Assembly (NCBI GenBank): GCA_963971425.1
Contig: OZ020516.1
Location: forward strand, 15,240,593 to 15,304,592
Source: Bryoerythrophyllum caledonicum
Taxonomy: Eukaryota > Streptophyta > Bryopsida > Pottiales > Pottiaceae
Reading direction: 5' to 3'
DNA: 64,000 bases
The position numbers were made by a program, and so were the translations under genes. This document shows positions 53,718 through 64,000 of this stretch, one piece after another; position 1 is the first letter of the stretch, and the number at the start of each line of letters is the position of its first letter. The notes beneath the pieces were generated by a model. The model was not told the DNA's origin and did no database searches. It was given only the letters and a program-made list of their open reading frames with translations.

Positions 53718-56391
53718 TCGCGTTCAAGTATTCTTGCCAATATGGTCTAGAAGACTACATCAAACAGTACAAGACAAAGATTCGGAAGGTTTTTGCACAC
53801 ACGTTGACGGACCATAAAGGCTCTACAAACAACAAGAAGGCTCTTCAACGAGCCAAAAAGACCGTCGTCCAAGCTGAAAGAGTTTCTGCTGTCGCGACGA
53901 CTATGGCTTTTAAGAAGGCCCGGACTGAGCCTGCCGCAGCAATTGGGGTTGGCTGCAATCCAACTATAGAACCGTAGAGGAAGATCCTGAGGAGCAAGCC
54001 CTCATTCAAGAAGCGCTATAGAGGCTTCTGCAAGCCCAAAAGACCATTGATGCGCACAAGAGAACTATGTAGAAGACACAAGTGGAAAAAATAGTTTCTA
54101 GTATGTCTATCAAGCGTGGCTGCCAATGTTCTTTGGTTGCTAAGCAATTGTTGGTAGATCAAGAACTTTGCACCATACATTTCCATTGCATGGACCATGC
54201 TAACAAGGAGGGGACACTTTGCCACGACACACAATTTGCCAGACATCGGACTGGGCTCTCCGGTAGGCTCTCGCAAGCTAGGAAGAGTTGGATTCAATCG
54301 GCGCTCAGGAGTGGAAAGTCCTCCGTATAGGATCACGGCTCACTACAGGTCTGAGGTGATGAGATGTGCAAAGCTGAACCTGCCAGCCACCAGAGACACA
54401 TTCATACTCCCTCACAATGTTGAAAATATTGCGAAGTCTTTAGTAAAGGAGTTGTGGGAAAAATACCGCCGGGATTCCCTTAGGGTGAGAATGTGGACCC
54501 TGGAAAATTGAGAGTTCTGGTATCACTACAATGAGTACGGGAATATCCAACTTAAGGAGCCGCCTCCAGACGATGACTCGTTCAGATTGGCAATATAGAC
54601 AGATTGGCAGTTAGAGATGATGGTGCGACATGGGCATTAGCGCGCCCTCTCCATGGATGCCACGTTTGGCACAAACGAGCCAAAGGTAAAACTTTAATGT
54701 CGTTCCCTTGTTTTCTATTCACCGTTGATGGCAAGAGCTCATTTTCCTTCATATGTCTAACGTGAAGTACCGACTCTATATCGTGATGGTCTTCGATGAG
54801 TGGAAACAAGGAATATCCGTCGCATTCAGCATACAAAGGAAGTCATGGCAGAAAGACATTACGGCATTGTTGATTAAATTAAGAGACTGTTGCCACGCGG
54901 TGTGACCAGATTGGCTGCCTAATGCTGTTGTGATAGATATCAACAACGCCGAGCTTAATGCCATTAGGTTGATTCTTCACCCTGTTCATTGTCATCACCT
55001 CTAACTTGTCATGTCTTTTATACAATTCTAGATAGAATGCCTATAAGTAGGTGTAACTTCATTATAAAATATAGTTTTCTTCTCTGAAGGGAAGTTTGGC
55101 CTAACAAAGAGAATGTTATGATTTATCTTTGCCTTTGGCATGCCCGGAAAGCATGGTTAGAGAATGCAACGCAGTATATAAAGGCGAACTACCTCCGGAC
55201 GATGATTCTGCAAAAGTGTGCCGATCTTATGTATGGATGTAGGATTTTGGAAGGTGATGCAGCTGTCCGAGTGTCCCTTGACAGGTTCGAGCACATGCGA
55301 GCAAATTATCCTCAGGCGGATAGACATTTCTAAATTACTTTCAAAAGCAATGGATCTCCAACTTGAAGATGTAGGTTACGGGCTACCGCAACATACCACA
55401 CGCCAACCATGACACCAATGCTGCTGCCGAGAGCTACCACGACAACTTCAGGTCCATTCTTTCCACGTCGCGGCAACGATTAGACGGGCGTTGCGTTGAT
55501 TGGCTCATCTATCATCTCACAAAGGATGTACTTGCACACTACTCGTACGTCGTCCAATCAAGTTGTATAGCTTCATCAAGAATGGCAAGGTGGAAAGAAT
55601 GGCAGCAAGGGCTGTCATTCGAGCGTGCAACATTCTAGATAAGCACATCTATTACAACAGCTTAAAGAACGTAGTGTATGTTGCGAGCCAGACCAACTTT
55701 CCGGCTATCCGGGTTATCACCGCTACGGCCACCGACTGGGCACACTGTTCATGTCCCTTGGATATGCAAGGGAACATATGCAAGCATGGGGTCAAGGTGT
55801 TCAAGATGATTCGTGGTCATGTTGAAGACCAGTCCATCATTGGTATTGTTCCATCGCTTTGAGGCACGATTGCAATTGGGTGAGGGTCTGATATGGGTAC
55901 TAGTAAGACATGTCTCACTATGTGACTTATGTGGAATTGATTTTATTTGTGCTAATTTTTTTGATTTTAACACCATATATTTAGTTATACCTCTAGCATC
56001 TATAACTCCTTCTATTTTTTGTAATTTTCCAATGTTTTTTCTCACCAATAAAATATTTCTCAAAATTCACACTATTTCTTGAAGGGGTACCCATATCAGA
56101 CCCTCACCCAACTGGCGGGAGTCCAACTAGCTTGAATATTGTCCATGATATAGGAGACGGTGGCGTACATACCCCGCCGAAGAGACGTCCTAGAACCCCA
56201 ACCGTGGAGAACCGAGTAAAACAACTCGCAGATTTGGGCTCACTGTCGGCGGAGATGTAGGATTTGGCGTCAGCCAACTCATATTTGTTGAACCATGCAT
56301 TAACTAGCGCCCATGAGCTAAGGGGAAAAGCTCTCCAACATGAAGGCAAAAGCTGATGTTGGGGTCTTTCAGCCGGCGTTGCAACCCTCAT
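53718..56391 (+). pseudogene. Mutator-like (MULE) transposase with SWIM zinc finger, decayed
   Basis: The plus-strand reading switches frames several times. In order: a basic helical N-terminus (53718-53980); a zinc-binding-like region SIKRGCQCSLVAKQLLVD with CTIHFHCMDH (54106-54190); a helical segment NVENIAKSLVKELWEKYRR; then SMDATFGTNEPK (~54653, first catalytic D), VVIDINNAELNA (~54922, second D), LCLWHARKAWLEN (~55124) and NAAAESYHDNF (~55415, candidate E). The SWIM finger CSCPLDMQGNICKH (C-x-C-x8-C-x-H) is at ~55745-55790. This is the usual MULE order. Stops and frameshifts abound and a MITE cuts the 3' part. No TIRs found. Confidence 0.8.
55872..56114. mobile_element. 243-bp MITE inside the MULE 3' region
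   Basis: Inverted ends of ~28 bp with one or two mismatches: CAATTGGGTGAGGGTCTGAT on the left, CAGTTGGGTGAGGGTCTGAT inward from the right. Coding-like sequence (GGSPTSLNIVHDIGDGG) resumes immediately after the element. The target-site duplication is not clear. Confidence 0.8.
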
Positions 56392-56399
56392 TTGATATA

Positions 56400-57180
56400 A
56401 ATGAGGGGGTTCGGAACAAGCGATGTATCAAGGCATGTAGCGAGAAAGGGGTGCGTAAGAGTGGGTGTTCCAGCCGTAAACCTAAGTCTATGGGACAATA
56501 GTATTAAAAGATCCTCCTTGACAATTCAATATTCGCTAAATGCACACCAGCATGGTTTTCAACTGCATAGGTTCCAAGCTAATTTCATATTCCATACAAT
56601 GTTCTTCTAACTTTAACGCAATTAGGGTGTTACATGTCATGTACTACAGTGTGCAAATGAGTATATCTCTAACACCCACACATTAATCCAGAATTTGAAA
56701 GAAACATAATGGATGATATTAGGTGAATAGGAGGGGAAGAGATTCAAGACACATGAAGAATACAAAAAGGTTCAAGTACAATAAAAGAGAAGAACGGTGG
56801 AGGGTCTAACTTCACACAACCTTCGTTTGCAAATGAAAGTAACTTCCATTGAACTAGAACATTAAATGGAATTCACATTGACTTAGGATTTTTTTCAACT
56901 TTTATGTAACTTGTTTTCCACTAAAGAGTAAGACACAGTACACTTTCATATTCCAATTTTTTTTATTATTCTTTTTATTTTTAAAAATATTGTCATGAAT
57001 GAAACATAAGTAGAAACATGAAAGTAACCTACTGCGCAACACCATAGAAAATTGCGGCCTAAATGAAAACTCTCCTCCAAACCAGTATTTATCCATCTAT
57101 CTCTGGTGATACTTTAACTATACTACTTCATTCACTTCCACTAACTACCACCATGAAACTAATTTTTTTACAAAATTGCA
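56400..57180. other. Intergenic, no gene seen
   Basis: A/T-rich with no conserved frame. It separates the plus-strand MULE from the minus-strand locus B. Confidence 0.4.
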
Positions 57181-57181
57181 T

Positions 57182-57643
57182 TTAGTCATCCACAGTCGCC
57201 ACGCCACGCTCTACTACCTCCGCTGCATCATCAGATTGTAGGATGCCCTCACAAGCAACTACACCCGTGCCGTGGTCGCCATCTCCGCAATTCTCACCAT
57301 CCTTGCCGCTAGATCCGTCTCCATTGTTGTCGCTACTATAGTCGGAGCTGCAACTCTCAGAGCTAGTCTTAGATGTAGTTGTCTCTTCCATACCATCGCC
57401 ACAATCAACTCCACTAACAACGCCACGTACACCATCACACCCATCAACGCGGGCTGCTCCACCTGCAACACCAATATGACCTCCGTCGTGGCTACCATCA
57501 CCAACATCACCACTACAACACACCGCAACATGGACCAACGTGCCAGGAGAAGCCTCTTCCTCAATAGAAGCAGGAACAAACTCGTTCACTTGCAAAGTGA
57601 CTATCAATCCAACCTCCGCAACAACAAGCCTCTTCTCTGGCAC
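57182..57643 (-). pseudogene. Locus B C-terminal acidic/glycine/serine tail
   Basis: A 153-codon frame rich in Asp, Gly, Ser and Val (SESCSSDYSSDNNGDGSSGK). No domain. The composition parallels the acidic serine-rich end of locus A. The long opposite-strand frame here is a Thr/Asn-rich shadow. Confidence 0.35.
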
Positions 57644-58137
57644 CTTTATGACAACACCTTGGGGTACCTTCGTTTGATATGTAAGACCTCATTAGGTAGA
57701 TGTAATGTCGTGTTGTCCTCTCTCAAACGTGTGTTGGCCTTTTCCTCCAAACTTTGTAGCATCACCACCGTCAGCACCTCCAACCACGTGACGAGCACTG
57801 CTAGGCAGATTGGCACCGCCAGCCGGTAGAGCCATCATACCAACAATATATGGACAAGGTCGGGGTTCAAAGTCCATAGTGAGCTAAGAATACTCAAGGT
57901 AGTTGAACTCCGACGACAAACTATCTAAATCGATGATGTCCAGTTTGGCCTAGCAAGAGGCGTACCCTTCCAGCTGTCACATCCTCGCCGCGTCAAATAG
58001 TGCAGCACCATGCCTCGACCATTCTCCAGTGGCCTCCAAACGGGTGGGAGCATAGCCAAACAACATGTTTTTAAGATGAGGAGGACATACTGGAACTTGG
58101 TGGAATCTTGGTGTGAAACGTGGCTGTTGCATGTGCT

Positions 58138-58810
58138 CTACGGCCGCCTACTATCTTCCACCATCCACATGCGGCGCAGCTCTCTCACCAAGCCTTTATG
58201 AACCATGTCGCAACATGCATGGACATAAGCCACTCGCTGCCAAACCATGAACTGGTCCACTAAAACAAAAAGACACAAGTCAAAATTCAAACCAAAATGG
58301 AACTGGGAAAAATTAGTTGTGCTAATGTCCATGGTAGGAAAGAAGATATGCCCAAGGTAGACAAGCATCTGCATAGCAAAATTAATATGCGACCCAGGGT
58401 TTAATAATGTCTCATCGCTTAAACCCTTCAATGGACACACCATGGGAGGATCACATCCATACTCGAAAATAGTGAAGAGCTTGAGCGCCCGAGCAAAAGG
58501 CAGCGGCGTCCTCTCCAAGGCACCTTGGCACTGCTCATCCAACATCCAAGAGATCAAAGTGTTGAACTCCTTATAAGTATTTTGGAAAGGACGCTCCACA
58601 CACCCTGGCGTGGGAAATTGGCGCATAGACATGAACAACGAAGACCACGACCAGGCTTCTTCCTCGGCGGTAGTGTGTTGAATGACGTCGTACTTTTGCA
58701 TCTCCATCTTCAAATGTGCCTTACGAGACTCCGTGATAGCAACCACCGCGTTCTTATAGTCTTGGAGGCGCGATGGGTAAGTGAATACAAGGGCATAGTG
58801 GGCTGCAAAG
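58138..58810 (-). pseudogene. Locus B main domain
   Basis: Open from above the ATG at 58746 (SRLQDYKNAVVAITESRKAH upstream in frame from ~58780) to 58138. It contains SWSSLFMSMRQFPTPGCVER, LISWMLDEQCQGALERTPLP, FEYGCDPPMVCPLKGLSDET and INFAMQMLVYLGHIFFPTMD. Locus A has KYPNPHPHTISG, CALVWGKVSKLEDIAYLIPP and SITFHDDN at the corresponding positions. Mostly helical; no named domain. Confidence 0.45.
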
Positions 58811-59128
58811 TGCCAATCTCCTCTTGGATCCTAGCTTCATTCCTTGAGGTGAATATGTCCTTGGACTTTGTGTTGGCCTCAAGGTCTTGTGTTGTGAGGG
58901 TATCATGACGTGTTTGAAAAAACAATAAAAAACAAAGTATGTTCCATGGGCTAAACTTTGAAATGGAAAATGACAAATGTAAAGAATGCCACTGCAATCT
59001 GTCTCTTAAAGTAAGAGAATAGAAACTAAAAGTGCTAAGCAAAATGACATTAAGGGTCTGACTCCTACCTTTAGTTCCGGTGTGCACTGAACAACTTCCC
59101 AAGAGTAGAAGACCCGACCCTCAAGCTG

Positions 59129-59794
59129 TCAGTCCATCAGCAATGCTTGCAGCTCTTGAACTCCCTTGTTACGGTGTATAAGAGAGTTCTTTGTTACAAT
59201 TTTGTACAATGTTAGCAACAAGTAGAGCCTACGAGCAACGTGTAGAAGCGTTATTTGTAGCACCATATTGACGTCAAAAAACATCTGAGCAGCCTCCGCC
59301 ATGGCCCTCGCGCGCACCAGCTTCATTGGATTTAAGTCCTCCAAGGCCGCGGCTGCCACTAGAGTCACTTTGACCTTCTTGAATGTGGAGCTGGGACGTA
59401 CCAACACTCGGAGGGCAGACATATGGCGTGACTCCGATGCGGAAAGCTGAGGACTTTGTCGTGGCAACTTCCCACACACGCCTCTAGGTGCAGGAGGGGC
59501 CATGATTTGCTTCAGAGGAGGTGCTTCTTCACATCGGGAATGAGGCGCCAGGTGCGTCATAGGGAATGGAGAAGACTCAAGCCCAGTTTGGGAAGACTGT
59601 GGAAAATGTGAAGAGGTTGCACCAGCCATAGCAGTCGGACTTGAAGCCATCAACATCCTCGTGGAAATTTCCGGAGGGGCCGAAGCTTCCACAACAACAG
59701 ATTGTGGAAGTGCACACCAACTTGTTGTAAAAAAGGTGGTGGGAATGCATGTGTGCTTCCACGCAGACCCCAACTTGTTGCATGTCTCCGCCAC
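59129..59794 (-). pseudogene. Locus B middle segment (221 codons)
   Basis: A Ser/Pro/Ala-rich linker followed by a helical stretch (RARAMAEAAQMFFDVNMVLQ, then LLLTLYKIVTKNSLI). Locus A segment 2 has a comparable helix (ETFWLNISLAVRTTRHNN...KKIMEEHIRYEAF), though in a different position in the chain. Weak similarity only. Confidence 0.35.
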
Positions 59795-60780
59795 TGTAGT
59801 GGATCCTCAACGCTTGCCGCTTTCATTTCCGGCAAATGTGTCCCGCTCGTCCCCAAAGATTGCCAAACCTGGAACAATAGTCGGCGCAGTTGAGGCCGAC
59901 GCTACTGTCATGCCAAGAGTTGGAGGCTTTACAACCAACTTCTTGGGCCGAACAAGCTGAGGTCCGTCTTCCTCTTCAGGAGTGACCTGCATGATGGAAC
60001 TAGAAACACGGATGGATTCCTGCTTCAAGCTCTCAATTGTACCACCCTTCCGTCCAGGTGCCCCACGTAGTGCATCTGGGAGCTTCATGGAATACTTTGC
60101 AAACACAGCTCTCACCTCATTGTTTCCATCCGTTCCGCGCGACGGGAAAATTTCAAGTCCTTCATTGCCACATTATTGTATGCCGAACACTTCCACTATT
60201 GCCGATGAAAGCCAAGTTCCGCCTTGTCGTGGAAGTCCACGTTGTAGTACAAGCAAAAGAATAGGACCTTTGCTTGCTTGTCAATGGCCCATTCCTCTCC
60301 TCACGCCGCCAGAGGCAGTTCACGTCCATAAGCAGTCATCCATACTCGCTAATCATGTACCCGGCGCGTAGGTGCTGCCCGCGCTGCATGGAGCGGCTCT
60401 AGTACACAATGACATCTTCCAATCCAAATTTGCCTTGCAAACGCAGCTGCATGGCAAATGGAAGAACGAACATTAAAAATTTTGATATTGATTTGCAAAG
60501 GGAGGATATAGAAAGAACATGAACCCCATCGATAAACTCTACGACGCTTGTCTATATACGGAGTTGATCCTTGTTGGAGAGAGAGTTTACATCAAATATA
60601 GTGGCCATGTTGCGTAGCACGGATACTGCTTCCACATATGATAATTTTTCTAGGTCCGGTGGAACTTGGGACTCCACCAAAAAGATGAGGACAGACTTAA
60701 ATAATCAAACATCGGGTTTTTTTATAAAGGTGGAAGGAGAAACATAACTTTATTTTTTTATAAATTAAGAACTTGAAAAA

Positions 60781-61284
60781 CTAGAGGCCACAAAGTCTCT
60801 CACCAGATGCAATAGACTGCCGGCCATGCCTATTGTGAAAAATATTGAAGTACATGCAACGTCGATGCAGCAAAATTCCCCCCAGGTTGTGACAACCCTT
60901 GCCATTGTTGCCACAATCTCCACCTAGGTTTCGACAACCGCCGCCTACGTCCCGACATCTTCCGCTACAGTCCCTATCTACGTTGCAACAACAATCGCCT
61001 GGGTCTTGACAGCCCCCGCTCACATCGCAAATGTCGACACCCTGAAGAATTTTTTTTTGTGTTGCTCCGGCAAGGCCGCTTGTCATGTCAGGGTACTCCC
61101 TATGCCGCTTAAGGAGTGGCCCGCTCTTCTTCTCTTCTACAATGTGCGTTGGCGAGCTGGATGTCTCTCCAGTAGGATCTAAACACGGCCAAGAACCTCT
61201 AGTTCCCCTCGCAAATGGTGATGCTTGAAAATTTGTGGGTGGTCTCCTAAAATGCCACACTATTGCTCCCCAATCCGACGTCAC
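60781..61284 (-). pseudogene. Locus B 5'-most frame, cysteine/glycine-rich end
   Basis: 167 codons. The C-terminal half has a repeating (C/D)-x-(D/N)-x-GG-C-(R/Q/H) pattern (CQDPGDCCCNVD, CRDVGGGCRNLGGDCGNNGK). This is encoded by a decayed minisatellite of ~21-24 bp units (60890-61035, plus strand 'cgacaacc...cgcctac(g/t)...'), so the frame may be repeat-derived, not a gene exon. Confidence 0.3.
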
Positions 61285-61724
61285 AAAATCCTAAAATCGC
61301 CAACTCTACCCACCATTTTGACCCACCTCTCCCTCCTAGCCGGAGGACAATGTGCTCCGGACAAGATCCCACAGCACCCCCAACAGAAAAATTCAGCGCT
61401 CACTCCAACAATCACGCAATCTTCTCAACCACAATCCTACTCTCTACGCAATAGCAACAACAATAGTGAAGAACAATTCAAATCAACCACTCTCTTCTAT
61501 GCTTTCAAAGACCAATGAATCATCCTCCAAACCCCTGAAGCTCACAACATGATTGCTCCCAAAAACATGTTGAAAAAAAACATGGCGTGCAGCCGTCAAT
61601 GAGAGCAAACCCTCAAGCCGAAGGATTTGCCATCTTCGACGGCAGCATTGATAGCGCACTTGATGCACTATGAGAAGGGCGCATTCAAGTGACCCGGACA
61701 CCTAAGAACATAGGTAAAAGTGAT

Positions 61725-62025
61725 GTCCAAGAAGATTGAAGTGGGGTTGATGAGAGAGACGCTTAGTCTGGCGGATGTGAATGGGGGTTGGATGAGGTCG
61801 GGCAAACGGGTGGGAGAGCTTGGCGGGCGGGCGGGGCGACGACGTGGCAGGATCCGCTACTATGGTACGCAGAGACGTGGAGCGCGACAGTGTCGTGGGG
61901 CGCCACTGTAGCATGACGCATTGACGGGCACTGATAGCGGGCTACAATGCGAGGCTTGAGAGGCTTGGTAGCCACTCCACCGCACCTCACGCCCGACCTA
62001 CGCTCGACCGGGGTCGATAAGGAGA
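61725..62025 (-). repeat. Dispersed repeat family V, copy 2
   Basis: Reverse-orientation homologue of 52303-52540, slightly longer and CpG-rich. Two copies in opposite orientation ~9.4 kb apart indicate a mobile or captured sequence; no TIR is obvious. Confidence 0.8.
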
Positions 62026-62173
62026 TCCCAAATCATGATTCAATTTCTAGTTTTGTGGATAATCCATTGGGAATCCAAACTTGTTCTAAGTTTTGGTGCT
62101 TTAGACTGCACTAATTAGTTTTTTTCTTTGCTTCACATATTTTGGCAAAGGGAAAGTTGTATTTTTATCTAGA
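62026..62173. other. Intergenic, no gene seen
   Basis: Short A/T-rich spacer. Confidence 0.4.
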
Positions 62174-62176
62174 TAA

Positions 62177-62520
62177 GAGCATCTCCTACATCACCCTCGA
62201 AAGCTCCCTCAGCATGAGGTTTTCAACTCTCGTTCAGTTTGTGGCTCCCTACCAACACCCTCACATGCCAATGATTCCCACTGCTCCTTTCAAATTTGGC
62301 ATCCACACGCAAAAAAAAACCATATTTCCAGTGTGCTCCTTCTTGCCGTGAACTATTCATCATGTCACTGTTCACTCATCATGGTGTGCCAAGAATGGTC
62401 TACATCATCATGTCATGTACACATCGGGGGGTTTGGCCACAAATAAAGATGAAAAAGTCAAGTTGGATTTTGAGGGCAGAGCATGGTGGTGAGCTATTGG
62501 GGCATCCTCCCTCAACACAT
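62177..62520. mobile_element. GAGCATC-type MITE, one recognisable end
   Basis: TAA (62174-62176) followed by GAGCATCTCCTACATCACCC. The matching distal terminus is not recognisable; the right boundary is approximate. Confidence 0.4.
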
Positions 62521-62826
62521 TCCGATTTACTAATTTTATGCTCAGATTCAAGGGCGAGGGCTATCAAAGTGCTCGGGTTGCTCTTAGCACAAATGAAATT
62601 GTTTTTTATTGTCAAAATTCGACACCAAACTAGTGAAGTGTCAAAATCTTGTATGTAGAGTAAATTCTGGAAAGATGAAGGATGATATGAAATTATGACC
62701 ATTTATTATACCAAATAACAACAATTTTTACCAAAGTTGGACGTAGTTTGATGTACTCGTTGGTTATCTCATATCATCCTTCCAATAGTCATTTGAGTGT
62801 TGAAAACAACTACATTACCGTATTAA

Positions 62827-62937
62827 CCCTTTAGCTATGGCTCATGGTCGAATCTACTAACGTAGTAGATTTTGTAGAATATCATCTGATACACTTATAG
62901 ATTCTCCATCATCAATACCTAGCTTGGCGTTAAAGGA
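62827..62937. mobile_element. 111-bp mini-element with TTAA flanks
   Basis: Perfect TTAA on both sides (62823-62826 and 62938-62941). The ends CCCTTTAGC and, inward from the right, TCCTTTAACG are short and imperfect. It may be another piggyBac-like MITE or chance. Confidence 0.4.
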
Positions 62938-63147
62938 TTAAAGTACCAGTGTTGTCCTTGAATTTCATGTTTGTTTGAACAAATTATATGTTCCATATCT
63001 AATTATGTTGAAAGAGATAAGTCATGTAGTTGAATAGCAAAGATGTTATAATTCATTAAGAATCAAGAAGAAAGGGAATTTCAATACCAATCTTAGATTC
63101 AACCCAAAGCTCACAATCAAATTCACAAGCTCACAACCAATTCCTAA

Positions 63148-63737
63148 GAGCATCCGCACGGTTTGGCTCAACCTGACTCAAACGGCGTGGAGACATTCAT
63201 TGAGCTCTGCACAAGGAATACGGCCACCACAAAAACATTTCCACGCCCTATAGATGTTCCTACTAACACTGCCAAAAACAAAAATTCACCGTGCCCGCTC
63301 TAGCTCATACATCAAGAAAGATTTGCATTTTCTTGAGGTGGTAGGTGGAGAGGGCTCTAGATCTAACAATTTCTTTTTTAAACCTAAATAGTGAGTTGAG
63401 GTGGAAAAACATCGTGGGATGGCTGTAAGGTCATACACGGCCTGAGAATAATTTGTTTCAACCGCCTTAGTGAAACTACACTAAAGATCACATTTAGTGT
63501 AATGCTCAGTAAATGACTTGTAAATGCGATAAGTTTTTACTTTAAGTGAATATTTTTGCCAACTATGTTTATAATGATCCTCTTTTTTGAATACTATAGA
63601 GAGTTGTGCTCTTGGTAAAAAATGGCTTCAAGAGTAAAAACTTATCACATTTACAAGTCATTTACTGAGCATTACACTAAATGTGATCTTTAGTGTAGTT
63701 CACTAAGCCAGTTTCCCAAGGAATGCTGCGGATGCTC
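63148..63737. mobile_element. 590-bp PIF/Harbinger-like MITE with nested foldback element
   Basis: Ends GAGCATCCGCA / TGCGGATGCTC are perfect inverted repeats, with perfect TAA target duplications at 63145-63147 and 63738-63740. The interior includes the 242-bp foldback element below; subtracting it gives an original size of ~350 bp. Confidence 0.8.
63466..63707. mobile_element. Foldback MITE, copy 1 (242 bp)
   Basis: Arms of ~75 bp are near-perfect inverted repeats (ACTACACTAAAGATCACATT…AAGTTTTTACT against its complement), around a ~90-bp loop with 'ccaactatgtttataatgatcc' and 'gagttgtgctcttggtaaaa'. The transcript or single strand would form a long hairpin. Confidence 0.9.
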
Positions 63738-63748
63738 TAAATGTGCAC

Positions 63749-63969
63749 TACACTAAATATCACTTTTAGTGTAGTGCCCAGTAAATGACTTGTAAATGCA
63801 ATAAGTTTTTACTCTTGATGCCAATTTTTACCAAGAGCACAACTCTTTATAGTATTCAAATAAAAGGATCATTATAAACATAGTTGGTAAAAATATTCAC
63901 TTAAAGTAAAAACTTATAGCATTTACAAGTCATTTACTGGGCGCTACACTAAAAGTGATATTTAGTGTA
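63749..63969. mobile_element. Foldback MITE, copy 2 (221 bp, reverse loop orientation)
   Basis: Same family: arms TACACTAAATATCACTTTTA…AAGTTTTTACT with inverse copy ending at 63969. The loop is in the opposite orientation to copy 1 ('ggatcattataaacatagttgg'). It lies only ~40 bp from copy 1, just outside the PIF-type MITE. Confidence 0.9.
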
Positions 63970-64000
63970 CCGTATCGTGAAACTCAGTCTTCCCTAGAGC

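Larger units (their letters stand above)
57182..61284 (-). pseudogene. Locus B: broken multi-segment gene, probable relative of locus A
   Basis: Minus-strand segments in order: 61284-60781; ~60680-60150 (several short frames: LEKLSYVEAVSVLRNMATIF, EYGWLLMDV, VLFFCLYYNVDFHDKAELGF); 60115-59807; 59794-59129; ~59000-58138; 57643-57182. Segments are separated by stops, frameshifts or introns; an AAAG|GTAGGAGT at ~59092 looks like a splice donor. Motifs shared with locus A, in the same order, include an aromatic N-terminal block, a D/NYK(N/D)... helix, a (F/Y)P(T/N)P segment and an acidic Ser-rich tail. Function unknown; a transposon-borne accessory gene is plausible. Confidence 0.45.

Noticed and set aside
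57272..57829. 185-codon plus-strand ORF, Thr/Asn/Ser-rich
   Set aside because: Antisense shadow of the acidic, Gly/Asp-rich tail of locus B. No domain and compositionally explained.
60781..61035. Cysteine-rich secreted peptide or zinc-binding domain
   Set aside because: The Cys/Gly pattern is produced by a decayed ~21-24-bp minisatellite and lacks a signal peptide or conserved spacing.
62827..62937. Definite piggyBac MITE
   Set aside because: Perfect TTAA flanks, but the inverted ends are short and imperfect. Left as a low-confidence feature, not a finding.

Overview
This is a stretch of eukaryotic nuclear DNA that consists almost entirely of transposable elements and decayed element genes. 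I see no convincing intact host gene, no rRNA or tRNA gene and no CRISPR array. A plant or streptophyte/green-alga source fits best. The grounds are PIF/Harbinger-type MITEs with TAA/TTA target duplications, a Mutator-like transposase with a SWIM zinc finger, telo-box-like TAGGGTTT minisatellites and long A+T-rich intergenic DNA. I cannot name the species.

Layout. 1-1560: a CCGGT-rich dispersed repeat (family W). 2.3-6.7 kb (minus): a broken multi-segment gene, locus A, cut by a 333-bp MITE. 6.7-7.2 and 20.2-20.8 kb: a dispersed repeat (family X) with an internal ~354-bp tandem duplication, split by a non-LTR retrotransposon of about 13 kb at 7213-20201 (minus) that has a perfect 13-bp target-site duplication. 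20.8-24.9 kb: family W again with CpG-rich and minisatellite DNA. 27.5-30.7 kb (plus): a decayed transposase-like gene of the DUF7869 type. 31-37 kb: X, Z and U repeats and a decayed minus-strand coding remnant. 37.7-41.6 kb: two PIF/Harbinger-like elements. 42-45 kb: A+T-rich DNA. 45-52.5 kb: a mosaic of TIR elements. 53.7-56.4 kb (plus): a decayed Mutator-like transposase with a MITE in its 3' part. 57.2-61.3 kb (minus): locus B, a probable diverged relative of locus A. 61.7-64 kb: further MITEs, including a foldback element nested inside a PIF-type MITE.

The main discovery candidate is the 13-kb LINE. Read on the minus strand it has 5' tandem monomers, a 532-aa low-complexity ORF, a ~270-aa ORF followed by a coiled coil, and then a polyprotein. 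The polyprotein begins with two tandem copies of (2A-like ribosome-skipping motif + ~200-aa domain). These are followed by an APE/EEP endonuclease, reverse transcriptase, an unassigned domain, RNase H, and a C-terminal CCHC zinc knuckle plus PD-(D/E)xK-like nuclease. The 3' tail is (TTC)4. Two endonuclease types in one element recall the Dualen/RandI architecture known from Chlamydomonas, and tandem 2A units would be an unusual addition. This copy carries stops and frameshifts and is not itself active, but its structure is nearly complete.
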